DNA of 64,000 nt from assembly GCF_039962255.1 (NCBI RefSeq), contig NZ_JAMPKY010000003.1, positions 248,001-312,000 on the forward strand, read 5' to 3'. The stretch comes from Leptolyngbya subtilissima AS-A7 (GTDB lineage Bacteria > Cyanobacteriota > Cyanobacteriia > Phormidesmidales > Phormidesmidaceae). A program made the translations under genes and the position numbers. Shown here one piece after another: positions 46,615 through 55,990 of the stretch (position 1 is its first letter; each line of letters opens with the position of its first letter). The notes beneath the pieces are model-generated. The model was not told the DNA's origin. It saw nothing but the letters and a program-made list of their open reading frames with translations, and made no database searches.

Positions 46615-47368
46615 TGGCACTGCGGTTGGTGCAGTCGCCTCTAGCTTTAAAGGTATTGCCCTCTTTACCCCGGGGGGCGACTGCGTCTACTGCATTGATG
46701 AGCAAAAGCGGGCCCACTGGCACATCGACCTCTGTGCGGCTTTACAAACCCACCTGGAACTGGCGGAGCCGCCCTACTTTTTGCTGCCCTGCTTTACCGC
46801 TACCGTAGATCGCTGGGTTAACTCCGCTACTCAAGCACCTGTGACCGTGGCCGAGGCTTACCCCCGAGTCCTACGGTTTCAACCCCTGCTCAACGCGTTG
46901 TTTGGCCTGGGGGAATTGCAGTGGCAGCCCAACTACACCAGCGCTGAAGAATGTTCGGTAGCGCTGATCGAGTCGTACCAGTCCACCTTTCCCGAATTGT
47001 GGGAATGCCACGATTTAGTGATGCGCGTCGAGCAGGCGATCGCTGTTCCTACGCCCACTACACCGCTGCTGGAAATACCGCTAGCGGTTGACCCGCTGCC
47101 TCAAGCGCACTGCTTCAAGCTGTTTGTCAGGGCTACCGACACGGCTGTCACCGAAAAAATGCTGCGGTTTTTGTACACCACGCTAGAGTCAACCCTGCCT
47201 GGTGCCTACACCCTCCAGGTAATTGACGTCACCACTCACCCTGACGAAGCCGAGGCCGCTAATATTACGGCGACCCCAACCCTGATTCAGGTTTCTCCAG
47301 AACCCGTGCGACGGGTAGTGGGCAGTGTACTTAGCCAAGAGCAGATGATGCAACTGCTGGCGGGGTAG
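46607..47368 (+). CDS. KaiB-domain protein coupled to pilT
   Basis: A 253-residue protein starting with GTG inside the pilT 3' end. Residues ~1-150 form an unrecognised domain (FKGIALFTPGGDCVYCIDEQKRAHWHIDLCAAL). Residues ~167-253 are a KaiB/SasA-N thioredoxin-like domain: HCFKLFVRATDTAVTEKMLRFLYTTLES, YTLQVIDVTTHPDEAEAANITATPTLIQVSPEPVRRVVG. The order resembles the KaiC-binding domain of SasA rather than oscillator KaiB, which is ~100 residues. The overlap implies co-expression with the pilus motor. A link between clock-type signalling and motility is inference. Confidence 0.85.
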   Translation: MSNGTAVGAVASSFKGIALFTPGGDCVYCIDEQKRAHWHIDLCAALQTHLELAEPPYFLLPCFTATVDRWVNSATQAPVTVAEAYPRVLRFQPLLNALFGLGELQWQPNYTSAEECSVALIESYQSTFPELWECHDLVMRVEQAIAVPTPTTPLLEIPLAVDPLPQAHCFKLFVRATDTAVTEKMLRFLYTTLESTLPGAYTLQVIDVTTHPDEAEAANITATPTLIQVSPEPVRRVVGSVLSQEQMMQLLAG

Positions 47369-47578
47369 CCGAGCGGCACAAATCGGTTCTGTGACTGCGG
47401 TGCCCGAGAAGCGTACGCGCTTAGGCCATTTCTGCAGACGCATCACGGTGCTTTGCAGCGGTGGAATTTGCTAAGGTGATTGCGCAGAACAGCCTCTCAA
47501 CCGAGAATGGGCAGAAAAATGCTGCATGGGTGAAGTATTGTTTCTTCCTGGCCCACCTATTCCTTTAACTGGTTATTT

Positions 47579-48655
47579 ATGTCGATAAAAAACATTGTCT
47601 CCCTGGGCCTGCTGCTCTTTATTCCCATCTCGATCGCAGCAGAGCGGCTGGAGTGGGGTGCCCTAACTATATTTGTGCTGTCGGCGCTGGCCATTGTGCC
47701 CCTGGCGATTTGGCTGAGCACCGCTACCGAAGAGCTAGCGGTGGTGACCGGGCCAACTATTGGTGGGTTGATCAATGCCGTCTTTGGTAACGCTACCGAG
47801 CTGATTATTGCCCTGGTCGCCCTCAAGGCGGGGCTGATCGACATTGTCAAAGCCAGCATTACCGGGTCGATTTTGGCCAACCTGCTGCTGGTGTTGGGTC
47901 TGTCGATGTTCTTTGGTGGGCTGCGCTACAAAGAGCAGGAGTTTAACCAAAACGTGGCGGGTATTAATGGCAGCACCATGGCCCTGGCAGTGACGGCGAT
48001 CGTGCTGCCGGCCATGGTGATCAACACCTCGAATATTGTGGAGCCGAGCGCCATTAGCCGTCTGTCGCTGACCGTGGCGGTGGTGATGATTGTGGTCTAT
48101 GGGCTAACGCTGCTGTTTTCTCTAAAGACCCACAGCTACCTCTACGACGTGGGGGTAAGCGATGCTGAGGGCGAGCACGGCGAAGGCGAAAAGCCCAACG
48201 TGGCGCTTTGGCTAGGGGTGCTGCTGGCGGCCACCATTGGGGTGGCGGTTGAGTCAGAAATTTTTGTGGGCGCGGTGGAAGAAACGGCCACCATGCTGGG
48301 GCTGACCGACCTGTTTACCGGGGTGATTTTGCTGCCCCTGGTGGGTGGCGCAGCGGAGTACGTTACGGCCGTGCGCATGGCAGTAAAGAACAACATGGAT
48401 TTGTCGGTGTCGATCGCCATGGGGTCGAGCCTGCTGGTGGCGCTGCTAGTGGCCCCCGTTTTGGTGATTATCGGCTACTTTATTGGCCAGCCTATGGATT
48501 TGAACTTTGGCCCTTTTGAGGCGATCGCGGTAGTAATCGCTGTCGCTGTCGTTAACCTAATCAGCCAGGATGGCAAATCGAACTGGCTGGAGGGGGTGCT
48601 GCTGCTCTCCACCTTCGCCATTCTTGGAGCTTCGTTTTTCTTTCACCCGGTGTAG
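47579..48655 (+). CDS. cax: Calcium/proton antiporter (CAX)
   Basis: A 358-residue membrane protein of about 11 helices. The two CaCA repeats carry the alpha-1 motif INAVFGNATELIIALVALKAG (~61-81) and the alpha-2 motif LPLVGGAAEYVTAVRMA, with the catalytic Glu residues. A short acidic loop (DAEGEHGEGEK, ~197-207) separates the halves. It expels Ca2+ in exchange for H+ and in cyanobacteria contributes to salt and alkaline tolerance. ATG start; monocistronic. Confidence 0.95.
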   Translation: MSIKNIVSLGLLLFIPISIAAERLEWGALTIFVLSALAIVPLAIWLSTATEELAVVTGPTIGGLINAVFGNATELIIALVALKAGLIDIVKASITGSILANLLLVLGLSMFFGGLRYKEQEFNQNVAGINGSTMALAVTAIVLPAMVINTSNIVEPSAISRLSLTVAVVMIVVYGLTLLFSLKTHSYLYDVGVSDAEGEHGEGEKPNVALWLGVLLAATIGVAVESEIFVGAVEETATMLGLTDLFTGVILLPLVGGAAEYVTAVRMAVKNNMDLSVSIAMGSSLLVALLVAPVLVIIGYFIGQPMDLNFGPFEAIAVVIAVAVVNLISQDGKSNWLEGVLLLSTFAILGASFFFHPV

Positions 48656-48854
48656 GGAGAATTAGCGGTCAATCTCGATTACTCCTAGGGTGGGCGGTGC
48701 ATTGCGGTCAAGAAGGTGAATCGCACATTTGCCAAAGAGAGGTATGCCGCGAATGCACCATACCTCTGGAGCACCCCTTCGTGCCAGTTAATGGATCTTT
48801 GCAAGGTAGGTGAATCGTGTGAAAAGTGGCGTTTTACAAATGTTGGGAAAACGG

Positions 48855-51203
48855 CTAGGACTGGTTCACGCTACAGCTCACGAGTCTCTGCGCGAGAAAA
48901 GAGAACAAAAAGATATCTAACCCCTTCAAATCCACCGAAAGAACACGCAAAGCACCTCCCAGCGCTGGCAACTCACCGGCAGGGGATTTTTCTTGGTCAT
49001 ACTTAAGTTCGTCCTCAGACATATAATGATTTGCTGTTAAATCTTGCCACCCTACTTCACGACAGAATTTATTCCAATCATCCCCCAAAGCAATTGGGCT
49101 ACCCCATTCCTGCCAAATTTTCTTTTGAGCGCTAAAGCCAAATTTGCCATTACTGTATTTGCCCCAAAGCTGATCAAGGCTGCGCAGATCATTGCAGGGA
49201 AACTCTCCTAGATCTTTGCGATCAAACCACTGTCCTTCTTCCTTGCCCACAGTGGTAATCATCAGCCGATGGGTTTCTTTGTCGGCGTCGCGCCACTGCC
49301 CAGTTTTCAGCAATTCCTCCAGCTTTTGATATTTCGAGTCTTGGGTAACATTCTTCAAATTTTCCAGCAGCACCTTGAGGTCATCTTGAATTTTGTTGGG
49401 GCGGGGGTATTCTTGCAGAGCCAGGGTGGCGAGTTCTGCCGCTTCGCCACCGGGTTCACAAGCTTTGCGAATTACCTGGTTTAGCAGCCCTGGGGTGAGC
49501 TGAGCGGTGTAGAGCAGCACGGTTTCACGCCAGAGAGCTTCGTTCCAGTTTTGCAGCACCAGCTGGGCATTTTTTTGCAGGGTTTCCCGGTCTTGAGGTT
49601 TGGCCAACCAGGTCGCGGCAAAAAAGCCTTGAAAGCTGGCATGGGGAAACTCATACTCACCCGGTTCGCGCTCGACCAGTAGTTCGCTGACATCCACAAT
49701 GGATTTAAGCCAGTCGGCGGGGTCAACTTCTTCGGCTTGCAGCAGTGGGTGCTGGGATAAAAAGTGTAGCAATGCTCCCCGGTTAATAGTGAGCCGTTGG
49801 GTTTTGGAAGTCACCATGCCAATGGCGAGTTCCTGAAGCAGGGCCATGCTTTTGTCGTAGGGCAGGGGCATTTGAACGAATCGAGCGCGGGGGCGATCGT
49901 CGAGCTGAAGCTTGCAAATGCCTTGGTAAAGGCCAAGACGCTGGCGGGGTAGCTCGGCGGCGATGTCGAAGCGGTGAAAGGTCACCAGCATGTTTAGCAG
50001 CAGCGGATTTTCGGCCATGTAGCCTAGCTCTTCGCTACGGGCCTGTAGCTGGGCAATTAGATCGTCGGAGCGCTCTTGGGCGACTTCCTTAGCTTGGCGG
50101 TGCTGCTTTTCGCTGCGACAGCACCGCTCTTGGCACAGGTACCACCGTCGAACAAACGCCTCTTGCTGGGCTAGGTTGAACTTATTGACGTAGATGGGGA
50201 TCGCAGGCTTTTTAGCCTGGTAGTCTTTGTACCCAGCGGGACGAGACGTAAGAATAAACACCGACTGGGGATACTCAGCCATTTGCCTGCTTAGCCACTG
50301 GCTGACCTGGGGGCGCTTTTCGGCGGGGATTTCGTCAAACCCATCGAACATGACCAGGGCTTTGCCTTTTGTCAAAATATCCTTAGCCCAGCCAGCGGGT
50401 GGGGTGAGGGGATGATTCTTTGACAGGCTGGGGATGTGGTGCTCGTTAATGAGCTGGGGCAGGTTGGGAGGCTGGGGCTGGGTAAGTTCGCTAACCCAGT
50501 CGCGCAGGCGCAGCAGCACGGGTACCAGCTTGGGGGCACGGTGGCGGCGGTGTTTGCCCTGGCCGTAGATCAGGGTAATGTGGCGCAGCAGGGTAGTTTT
50601 GCCCATGCCGCCCTTGGCCAAAATGCTCATCTGCCGAAACTTGCGGTCTTTATTGGTGCGAGCCAGCAGCTTCCAGATATCGAGGTTTTCAGAGCGGAGG
50701 CTGGGATCGTTTTGCCAATCGTCGCGGCGGTTTTTAGCGTTTACCAATGCGCCCCCGGTTGAGGTGCGATCGCTCAGGGCACCGCTGCTGATCGCCCCGC
50801 TCAGATCGAGAGGCACAAACACCTCTTCGAGTAGGGGAATGGCGGTGCGATCTGGGTTGAACCCTTCGACGGTGAACTCTTCGCAGAGACGAGTCTGCTG
50901 TTGCAGGTAAGGGCCAGCAAAGTCTGAGCGCAAAGACAGCACAGAACATTCAACCCTGTTGATGCCCCAGTCGAGAACTTGATCGAGCTTGGGGGCTAGC
51001 TTTTTGCCGAGCTTGATGATGACTAAAACAACTGCCGCTCCTGCAAAACAGATAACTGCTTCACCCCACTGCCCAGCGCGCGCGTTGGTAATGCCCACAA
51101 AGCTTAGTGCCCCCGGTACCCCTAGGGAAACCAGTTTAGTATCAAGCAGTTCAAAGACTTTCTCAACAGTGGTAGGAGTATAGTCTGGCGGTGGTCCAGC
51201 CAT
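48855..51203 (-). CDS. NACHT NTPase with C-terminal GUN4 domain
   Basis: A 782-residue protein. Two hydrophobic segments lie near the N-terminus (LSFVGITNARAGQWGEAVICFAGAAVVLVIIKLG, ~18-52), suggesting membrane attachment. The NACHT core has Walker A ILAKGGMGKTTLLRH (~195), Walker B KALVMFDGFDEIP (~285) and the sensor-type ILTSRPAGY. A helical winged-HTH/HEAT-like section follows (~400-640). Residues ~670-760 are GUN4-like: DLRSLDQLWGKYSNGKFGFSAQKKIWQE, FCREVGWQDL, SPAGELPALGG. The final ~20 residues are a hydrophobic/divergent tail. It lies 48 nt downstream of the 482-residue unknown gene. NACHT proteins often act in anti-phage defence; that role here is inference. Confidence 0.88.
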   Translation of the reverse strand: MAGPPPDYTPTTVEKVFELLDTKLVSLGVPGALSFVGITNARAGQWGEAVICFAGAAVVLVIIKLGKKLAPKLDQVLDWGINRVECSVLSLRSDFAGPYLQQQTRLCEEFTVEGFNPDRTAIPLLEEVFVPLDLSGAISSGALSDRTSTGGALVNAKNRRDDWQNDPSLRSENLDIWKLLARTNKDRKFRQMSILAKGGMGKTTLLRHITLIYGQGKHRRHRAPKLVPVLLRLRDWVSELTQPQPPNLPQLINEHHIPSLSKNHPLTPPAGWAKDILTKGKALVMFDGFDEIPAEKRPQVSQWLSRQMAEYPQSVFILTSRPAGYKDYQAKKPAIPIYVNKFNLAQQEAFVRRWYLCQERCCRSEKQHRQAKEVAQERSDDLIAQLQARSEELGYMAENPLLLNMLVTFHRFDIAAELPRQRLGLYQGICKLQLDDRPRARFVQMPLPYDKSMALLQELAIGMVTSKTQRLTINRGALLHFLSQHPLLQAEEVDPADWLKSIVDVSELLVEREPGEYEFPHASFQGFFAATWLAKPQDRETLQKNAQLVLQNWNEALWRETVLLYTAQLTPGLLNQVIRKACEPGGEAAELATLALQEYPRPNKIQDDLKVLLENLKNVTQDSKYQKLEELLKTGQWRDADKETHRLMITTVGKEEGQWFDRKDLGEFPCNDLRSLDQLWGKYSNGKFGFSAQKKIWQEWGSPIALGDDWNKFCREVGWQDLTANHYMSEDELKYDQEKSPAGELPALGGALRVLSVDLKGLDIFLFSFLAQRLVSCSVNQS

Positions 51204-51251
51204 GGGGGAAATTTAGAATTGCGTTACCCCATAGTATTCGCAACTCTGGCT

Positions 51252-52700
51252 TCAACAGCTCAGCCAGTCTACGGCGTAGCGATCGCCCCGTTGCTCCAAA
51301 AATTCCCCCAGCTGGTGCAGGGTTAGTGGTTTAGGTATGGGGAATTGCCCTGGCATCTGCTTCAGATCTAGGTAGTGCTGAATGATCGAGGCATTGTCTC
51401 GCGGAAAGCGCTGCTCTTTGACGCCCAAAAATTCGCCCCGACGGCGGGCCTGAGACAAAATTTCTGATCGCCACTGCTCAATCGGGGCAATCCCTAAAGA
51501 GTTGATGCCGTTGGAAAACAGGGTGAGATAGATGTCGTCGTAGGGTTCGGTGGTTTGCAAATAGTCCTTGAGCAGCCCCAGGGAAGTTTGGTCGTTAAAC
51601 ACTGTCCAGTAGGGCACCAGACCGAGGCGCATGCATAGCCAGGGGTGCAGGTAGACAAACGACTCGGCCAGCAGGCGGTCGCTGGGCACACCCAACTGGT
51701 CATACCACCAGCGGTGCAGGTCGGCCACCAACGGACTGAGGGATTGGGGATCGTCAAACATAATTCGCTGCACCTTGAAGCCGTTCTCCTCGGCAAAGGC
51801 GATCGCATCTTCGCGCAGAGCCGGCTCAAAGCCCCATTCCGCCTCGGGCCAGTCGCCGTCAGAGGGGGGGCTGTGCCAGTGGCTGTGCTCAGACCCCTGC
51901 TGCTTAAGAAATTCTGCTACCCGAGGGCTGCCCTCGACATATTCTGCGCGATGAATGCCGCCCTTGCCGCCCACCTGAAAGAAATGGCGATCGCTGACCT
52001 GGGTGGCCGGCCACTTGTACTGACATTCCACCAAAAAGAGGGTGCCCCCCGGCATCAGATTCTGCTGCAAAAACTGCCGATAGGCGGACCCCAGCCGCCT
52101 GCGCTTGAGCCGAAAGTAGGCCACCTGTCCCACCTTCAACCGGTCTTGGTTGGGGTCGTGCATTTGGTAGGCCGCCAGGTCGGGATTCGCCGCTAGCAAA
52201 CGCTGCACTCGGTCTTTGGCCCAGGTTATGACCTGCTTAGGGTCATCTTTGTCGCCCGAGTGGCGGGCGCAGACCAGCAGGGTTTGGGGCAGCCAGGGAA
52301 TGCCCAGGGCCGCGCACAGATGAGAGACCGCTCCGTTAGAGGAGCCCACCATCATGGCCGGATACTGCCGCTGGGGGTATTGATTAACCGCCCATTGAGC
52401 CAGGGTTTCGGACCGCACTTGCTCTAGAGCCCCTGGGCTAGAGGCATCGAGCCAGCCTAACCCGGTGATGATGGCATCGTTAATTGCATTGGGCAAACTG
52501 CCGATGGCCTGAGCCAGCCCTACCGCCAGCTGAGGCACCGGACCCCCAGCTGGCAAATCCTTTCCGTTGAGATAGTTGGCGGCCGACTGTAGCCCCTGGG
52601 TGGCAGAATCCATGCCGGTCACGTACTGGGGCTTAATTCCTCGGGCAGCTAGTTGCTGATTGATAGCCAGATAAGGAGAAAAAGGCACAGCTGCTCTCAA
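51252..52700 (-). CDS. Unknown protein upstream of NACHT-GUN4
   Basis: A 482-residue soluble protein that I do not recognise. The segment KRRRLGSAYRQFLQQNLMPGGTLFLVECQYKWP (~203-235) resembles the beta4-beta5 part of a methyltransferase-like fold, and VMVGSSNGAVSHLCAALGIPWLPQTLL (~115-142) has a Ser-x-Gly-like motif reminiscent of nucleotide-sugar or hydrolase folds. Neither assignment is firm. Start is TTG 52,700 or GTG 52,688 (VPFSPYLA). It is probably co-transcribed with the NACHT gene (48-nt gap). Confidence 0.7.
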   Translation of the reverse strand: MRAAVPFSPYLAINQQLAARGIKPQYVTGMDSATQGLQSAANYLNGKDLPAGGPVPQLAVGLAQAIGSLPNAINDAIITGLGWLDASSPGALEQVRSETLAQWAVNQYPQRQYPAMMVGSSNGAVSHLCAALGIPWLPQTLLVCARHSGDKDDPKQVITWAKDRVQRLLAANPDLAAYQMHDPNQDRLKVGQVAYFRLKRRRLGSAYRQFLQQNLMPGGTLFLVECQYKWPATQVSDRHFFQVGGKGGIHRAEYVEGSPRVAEFLKQQGSEHSHWHSPPSDGDWPEAEWGFEPALREDAIAFAEENGFKVQRIMFDDPQSLSPLVADLHRWWYDQLGVPSDRLLAESFVYLHPWLCMRLGLVPYWTVFNDQTSLGLLKDYLQTTEPYDDIYLTLFSNGINSLGIAPIEQWRSEILSQARRRGEFLGVKEQRFPRDNASIIQHYLDLKQMPGQFPIPKPLTLHQLGEFLEQRGDRYAVDWLSC

Positions 52701-52900
52701 AATGGGCGAAGTGTTTGGCCCTATTAAATCCTAGCGGAAGGGTTATTCCCATCTAGCTGCGGGCAGAGGGGGAAGGAGGGAATGGGCTAAGGGCTAATTC
52801 TCTCTGTGGGTAGACAAATTCTTTGGGCCTTTAGGGGAAGTCGTGGCCTCAGCTTGCCCCTAGCCTGACAAAGAGGAATCACTTGGGGGCAAGCAAAAGA

Positions 52901-55372
52901 ATGGCTGTGCTAAAACCACTTTGGCTAAGGCTGAAATTTGTGCTGCAAGCCCTGTGGTTTTTGAGGTACATGCCCTACGCGATTTGGTACTCGTGGCAGC
53001 GCGATCGCCGCGATCGCCTCTACCAAACCCCGCCAGCAACTGCCCCCACGGTCGTAGGCAAAGGACTTCATGCCACCCCTACCAAGCGGGGCGCTGAGAT
53101 TGAGTTTGAGCACGCCTCCCTCGAACTCGCCTTTTTAACACCAGATTTTGTTCGCGTCACCTGGCAGCCCGGTCGGCTGCCCCTGCCCTACGGCTTGGCC
53201 GACCACCCCTGGCCCGCTGTCACCACCCAACTAGAAGAGCAGTCTCAGGGATGGGTGCTCTCTAGTCCTGAACTCACAATCAGCGTAGGTTGGGACGGCA
53301 GTTTGGCGATCGCCGATCAGACCGGCCAGATTCGCCAAGAACTCCCTCCCCGGCGTTTAGGAGAAGGGTGGCAGCAGACTACCCCCCTGCGGAACGAAGA
53401 GTGCCTCTACGGTCTGGGGGAACGGGCAGCGACCTTTAACCTGCGGCGGCCCGTAGTTTTAGAGCAGAGCGGCCCAGCCCAGACCAAAACCTACCAGTTC
53501 TGGAACTACGACCCCGGCAACATCTACGAACCCGGCACCGACCCGATGTATATCTGCATTCCGGTGTACCTGGGTCTGCACCGGCAGGGCAGCTATCTGG
53601 TGTTTTACGAAAACACCTTTCGGGGCGAGCTACGGCTGGGCCAGCAAGCCACCACCACCTTCGAGGCCGGTGCCCTGCGCTATTACCTGGCGATCGGTGC
53701 GCCGTCCCAGCTCATGCAGCGCTACACCCAGCTCACCGGGAGAGCACCCTTGCCGCCCCGCTGGGCCCTGGGATATCACCAATCGCACTGGGGCTACCGC
53801 ACCGAGGCCACCCTGCGCCAGGAGGTGCAAAACTTTCAGCAACACGACCTGCCCCTCAGCGCCCTGCACGTGGATATTGACTGCCAGGTCAACCACCGCG
53901 CCTTCACCATTGACCCCCAGCGGTTCCCCAAGTTTCGGCAGTTTACGGCGGAGCTAGCGGCAAATGGCGTGCGGCTGATCGCGATCAACAATCCCGGCAT
54001 TCAGCACAACCGCCACAGCAACCTGTTCTTAGAGGGGCAAATTCTCGACGCTTTCTGCACCTACGCCGACGGCGATTTGGTGGTTGCCCCCGTCTGGCCG
54101 GGGCGATCGGTCTTTCCTGACTTTACCGATCCGATTGTGCGCGACTGGTGGAGCCGCCAGTTTGCTTACCTGCTCCAGGCGGGGGTAGCCGGTTTTTGGA
54201 ACGATATGAATGAACCGGCGGCCTTTGTGGCTTGGGGCGACCCCACTCTGCCTTTGGCAACCCAGCACAAGCTAGAGGGGCGCGGCGGCGACCACCGCGA
54301 AGCCCACAATGTCTACGGCATGCTCGAAACCCGTGCCGCCTTTGAAAGCCTGCGGAGCCACCGGCCCCATATTCGTCCCTTTGTGGTGACGCGATCGGGC
54401 TGGGCCGGGCTGCAACGCTACGCCTGGACCTGGACCGGCGATATCGTCTCGACCTGGGAGGCGCTGCGTCAAACCGTAGCCACCGTTTTGGGTCTGGGAC
54501 TGTCGGGGGTGGCCTTTTGCGGCCCTGACATTGGCGGGTTTTTGGGCAATCCAGGGCCTGAGCTGTACCTGCGCTGGTTTCAGATGGCCACTTTCATGGT
54601 CTTTTACCGCACTCATAGTGCTGTCAGCGTGGGGCACCGCGCCCCTTGGACTTACAGCGAACCTTGCCTCAGCATTGCACGCCGCTTTTTGCAGCTCCGC
54701 CAGCAGCTGATGCCCTACTTCTACACTCTAGTGTGGGAGACCGCCGAGCAGGGACATCCCCCTGTGCGCCCGCTCTTCTGGCTGAACCCAACTGATGAAA
54801 GTCTGTGGAACCGGGAGGATGCCTTTTGTCTGGGGGACGCGCTGCTGGTGTGCCCGGTGATGACCCAGGGAGAGCGCTGCCGCCAAGTTGCCCTTCCCCC
54901 CGGCGATTGGTACAGCTTTTGGGATGACACGATATGGCAGGGCGGGCAAGCCGTCGAGCTACCAGCTCCGCTGGAGCAAATTCCTCTGCTGGTAAGGGGG
55001 GGTAGCATTTTGCCCCTGGCTGAAGGTGAAGACCTGACCCTGCACCTCTACCCACCGGCCTTGGGTCCTGATGGGGAGGGAGAAAGCCAGGGCCAGCTCT
55101 ATAACGATGCTGGGGAAGGCTACGGTGACTCGCGATTAGACCGATGGCACCTCAGCCAGCAGGGGCAAACCCTAACCCTCACCTGGCGATCGCAGGGAGA
55201 CTACGAATTTCCCTATGGACGGGTAAACCTGCAACTGCATGGGCCAACCCTGGAGCAGGCCTGGGTGGATGGTCGAGAGGTAGCGGTGGCAGGGCAAATG
55301 CTATCCGGTGCAGTCTTTGAGCAGATCAATCTGAAGGTGCGGCAGGATGAGTGGTTAGGTGGAGGTAGCTAG
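52901..55372 (+). CDS. Glycoside hydrolase family 31 alpha-glucosidase
   Basis: An 823-residue GH31 enzyme. A hydrophobic/basic N-terminal helix (LRLKFVLQALWFLRYMPYAIWY, ~8-29) may tether it to the membrane. A beta-sandwich domain (galactose-mutarotase-like) precedes the TIM barrel. The catalytic nucleophile lies in GFWNDMNEPAAF (~430), the acid/base region in WTGDIVSTWEALRQTVATVLGLGLSGVAFCGPDIGGF (~515-550), and the C-terminal beta domains follow. It hydrolyses alpha-linked glucosides from non-reducing ends. Start ATG 52,901; TTG 18 nt upstream is possible. Exact linkage preference is not visible. Confidence 0.95.
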   Translation: MAVLKPLWLRLKFVLQALWFLRYMPYAIWYSWQRDRRDRLYQTPPATAPTVVGKGLHATPTKRGAEIEFEHASLELAFLTPDFVRVTWQPGRLPLPYGLADHPWPAVTTQLEEQSQGWVLSSPELTISVGWDGSLAIADQTGQIRQELPPRRLGEGWQQTTPLRNEECLYGLGERAATFNLRRPVVLEQSGPAQTKTYQFWNYDPGNIYEPGTDPMYICIPVYLGLHRQGSYLVFYENTFRGELRLGQQATTTFEAGALRYYLAIGAPSQLMQRYTQLTGRAPLPPRWALGYHQSHWGYRTEATLRQEVQNFQQHDLPLSALHVDIDCQVNHRAFTIDPQRFPKFRQFTAELAANGVRLIAINNPGIQHNRHSNLFLEGQILDAFCTYADGDLVVAPVWPGRSVFPDFTDPIVRDWWSRQFAYLLQAGVAGFWNDMNEPAAFVAWGDPTLPLATQHKLEGRGGDHREAHNVYGMLETRAAFESLRSHRPHIRPFVVTRSGWAGLQRYAWTWTGDIVSTWEALRQTVATVLGLGLSGVAFCGPDIGGFLGNPGPELYLRWFQMATFMVFYRTHSAVSVGHRAPWTYSEPCLSIARRFLQLRQQLMPYFYTLVWETAEQGHPPVRPLFWLNPTDESLWNREDAFCLGDALLVCPVMTQGERCRQVALPPGDWYSFWDDTIWQGGQAVELPAPLEQIPLLVRGGSILPLAEGEDLTLHLYPPALGPDGEGESQGQLYNDAGEGYGDSRLDRWHLSQQGQTLTLTWRSQGDYEFPYGRVNLQLHGPTLEQAWVDGREVAVAGQMLSGAVFEQINLKVRQDEWLGGGS

Positions 55373-55408
55373 GGCAATCAGCAGGCTTTTGGGGCGATCG
55401 CTCCCCCC

Positions 55409-55918
55409 TTAATTCCCCATGTATGACTCGCCCGTCAGCGACAGCAGAAACAGCAGCCCCATCCACAGCAGCAGCAGGCCGTAGAATATCAGCGCTAGGC
55501 TTTGCAGCAGCAGCTTAAGCAAAACCGGGCGCTGATTTTGCCTGCGGCTCATCGCTCGCAGCAGCTCAAGAGCGGCTGCGATCACCAGAATTAAGGTGGC
55601 GATCGCGGCGATAACCCAGCTGCTATAGAGCACCGGCAGCGACCTAGCGCCCAGCAGCGCGATCGCGGCGGCTACCCCTAGCAGCCCTGCCCCGATCAGC
55701 TCTGCGATCGCCAGCACCCCATTGAAATGGTTCAGACGGCTCCGGTTGAGTGTATTTTTGGCGGTTAGGGCACCCTGCGCGCCGGGGAGGGCCAATAGCA
55801 CCAAGGTTCGAAGCGGGTGCGCCCAGGGAGCTTGCACTATGACAAAAGCCACGACCATAGTGCCGATCAGAGTCAGCCCTGAGAGCAGCTGGGTTTTACC
55901 AGAACGGGTTTTACGCAA
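55409..55918 (-). CDS. Four-helix membrane protein of unknown function
   Basis: A 169-residue protein with about four hydrophobic helices (LIGTMVVAFVIVQAPW, LAIAELIGAGLLGVAAAIALLG, VIAAIATLILVIAAALELL, LLLQSLALIFYGLLLLWMGLLFLLSLTG) and basic loops. No motif is recognised. TTG start; adjacent to, and on the same strand as, the MalK-type ATPase downstream of it in reading order on the opposite side (73-nt gap), but the hydrophobic pattern does not fit an ABC permease. Confidence 0.6.
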   Translation of the reverse strand: MRKTRSGKTQLLSGLTLIGTMVVAFVIVQAPWAHPLRTLVLLALPGAQGALTAKNTLNRSRLNHFNGVLAIAELIGAGLLGVAAAIALLGARSLPVLYSSWVIAAIATLILVIAAALELLRAMSRRQNQRPVLLKLLLQSLALIFYGLLLLWMGLLFLLSLTGESYMGN

Positions 55919-55990
55919 GGTACTTTCCCTTATTGGCGCGGCTTGTTGACGTAGATCTCTACGGTTGCAGATCTCTGCGGCTACAAAAGG

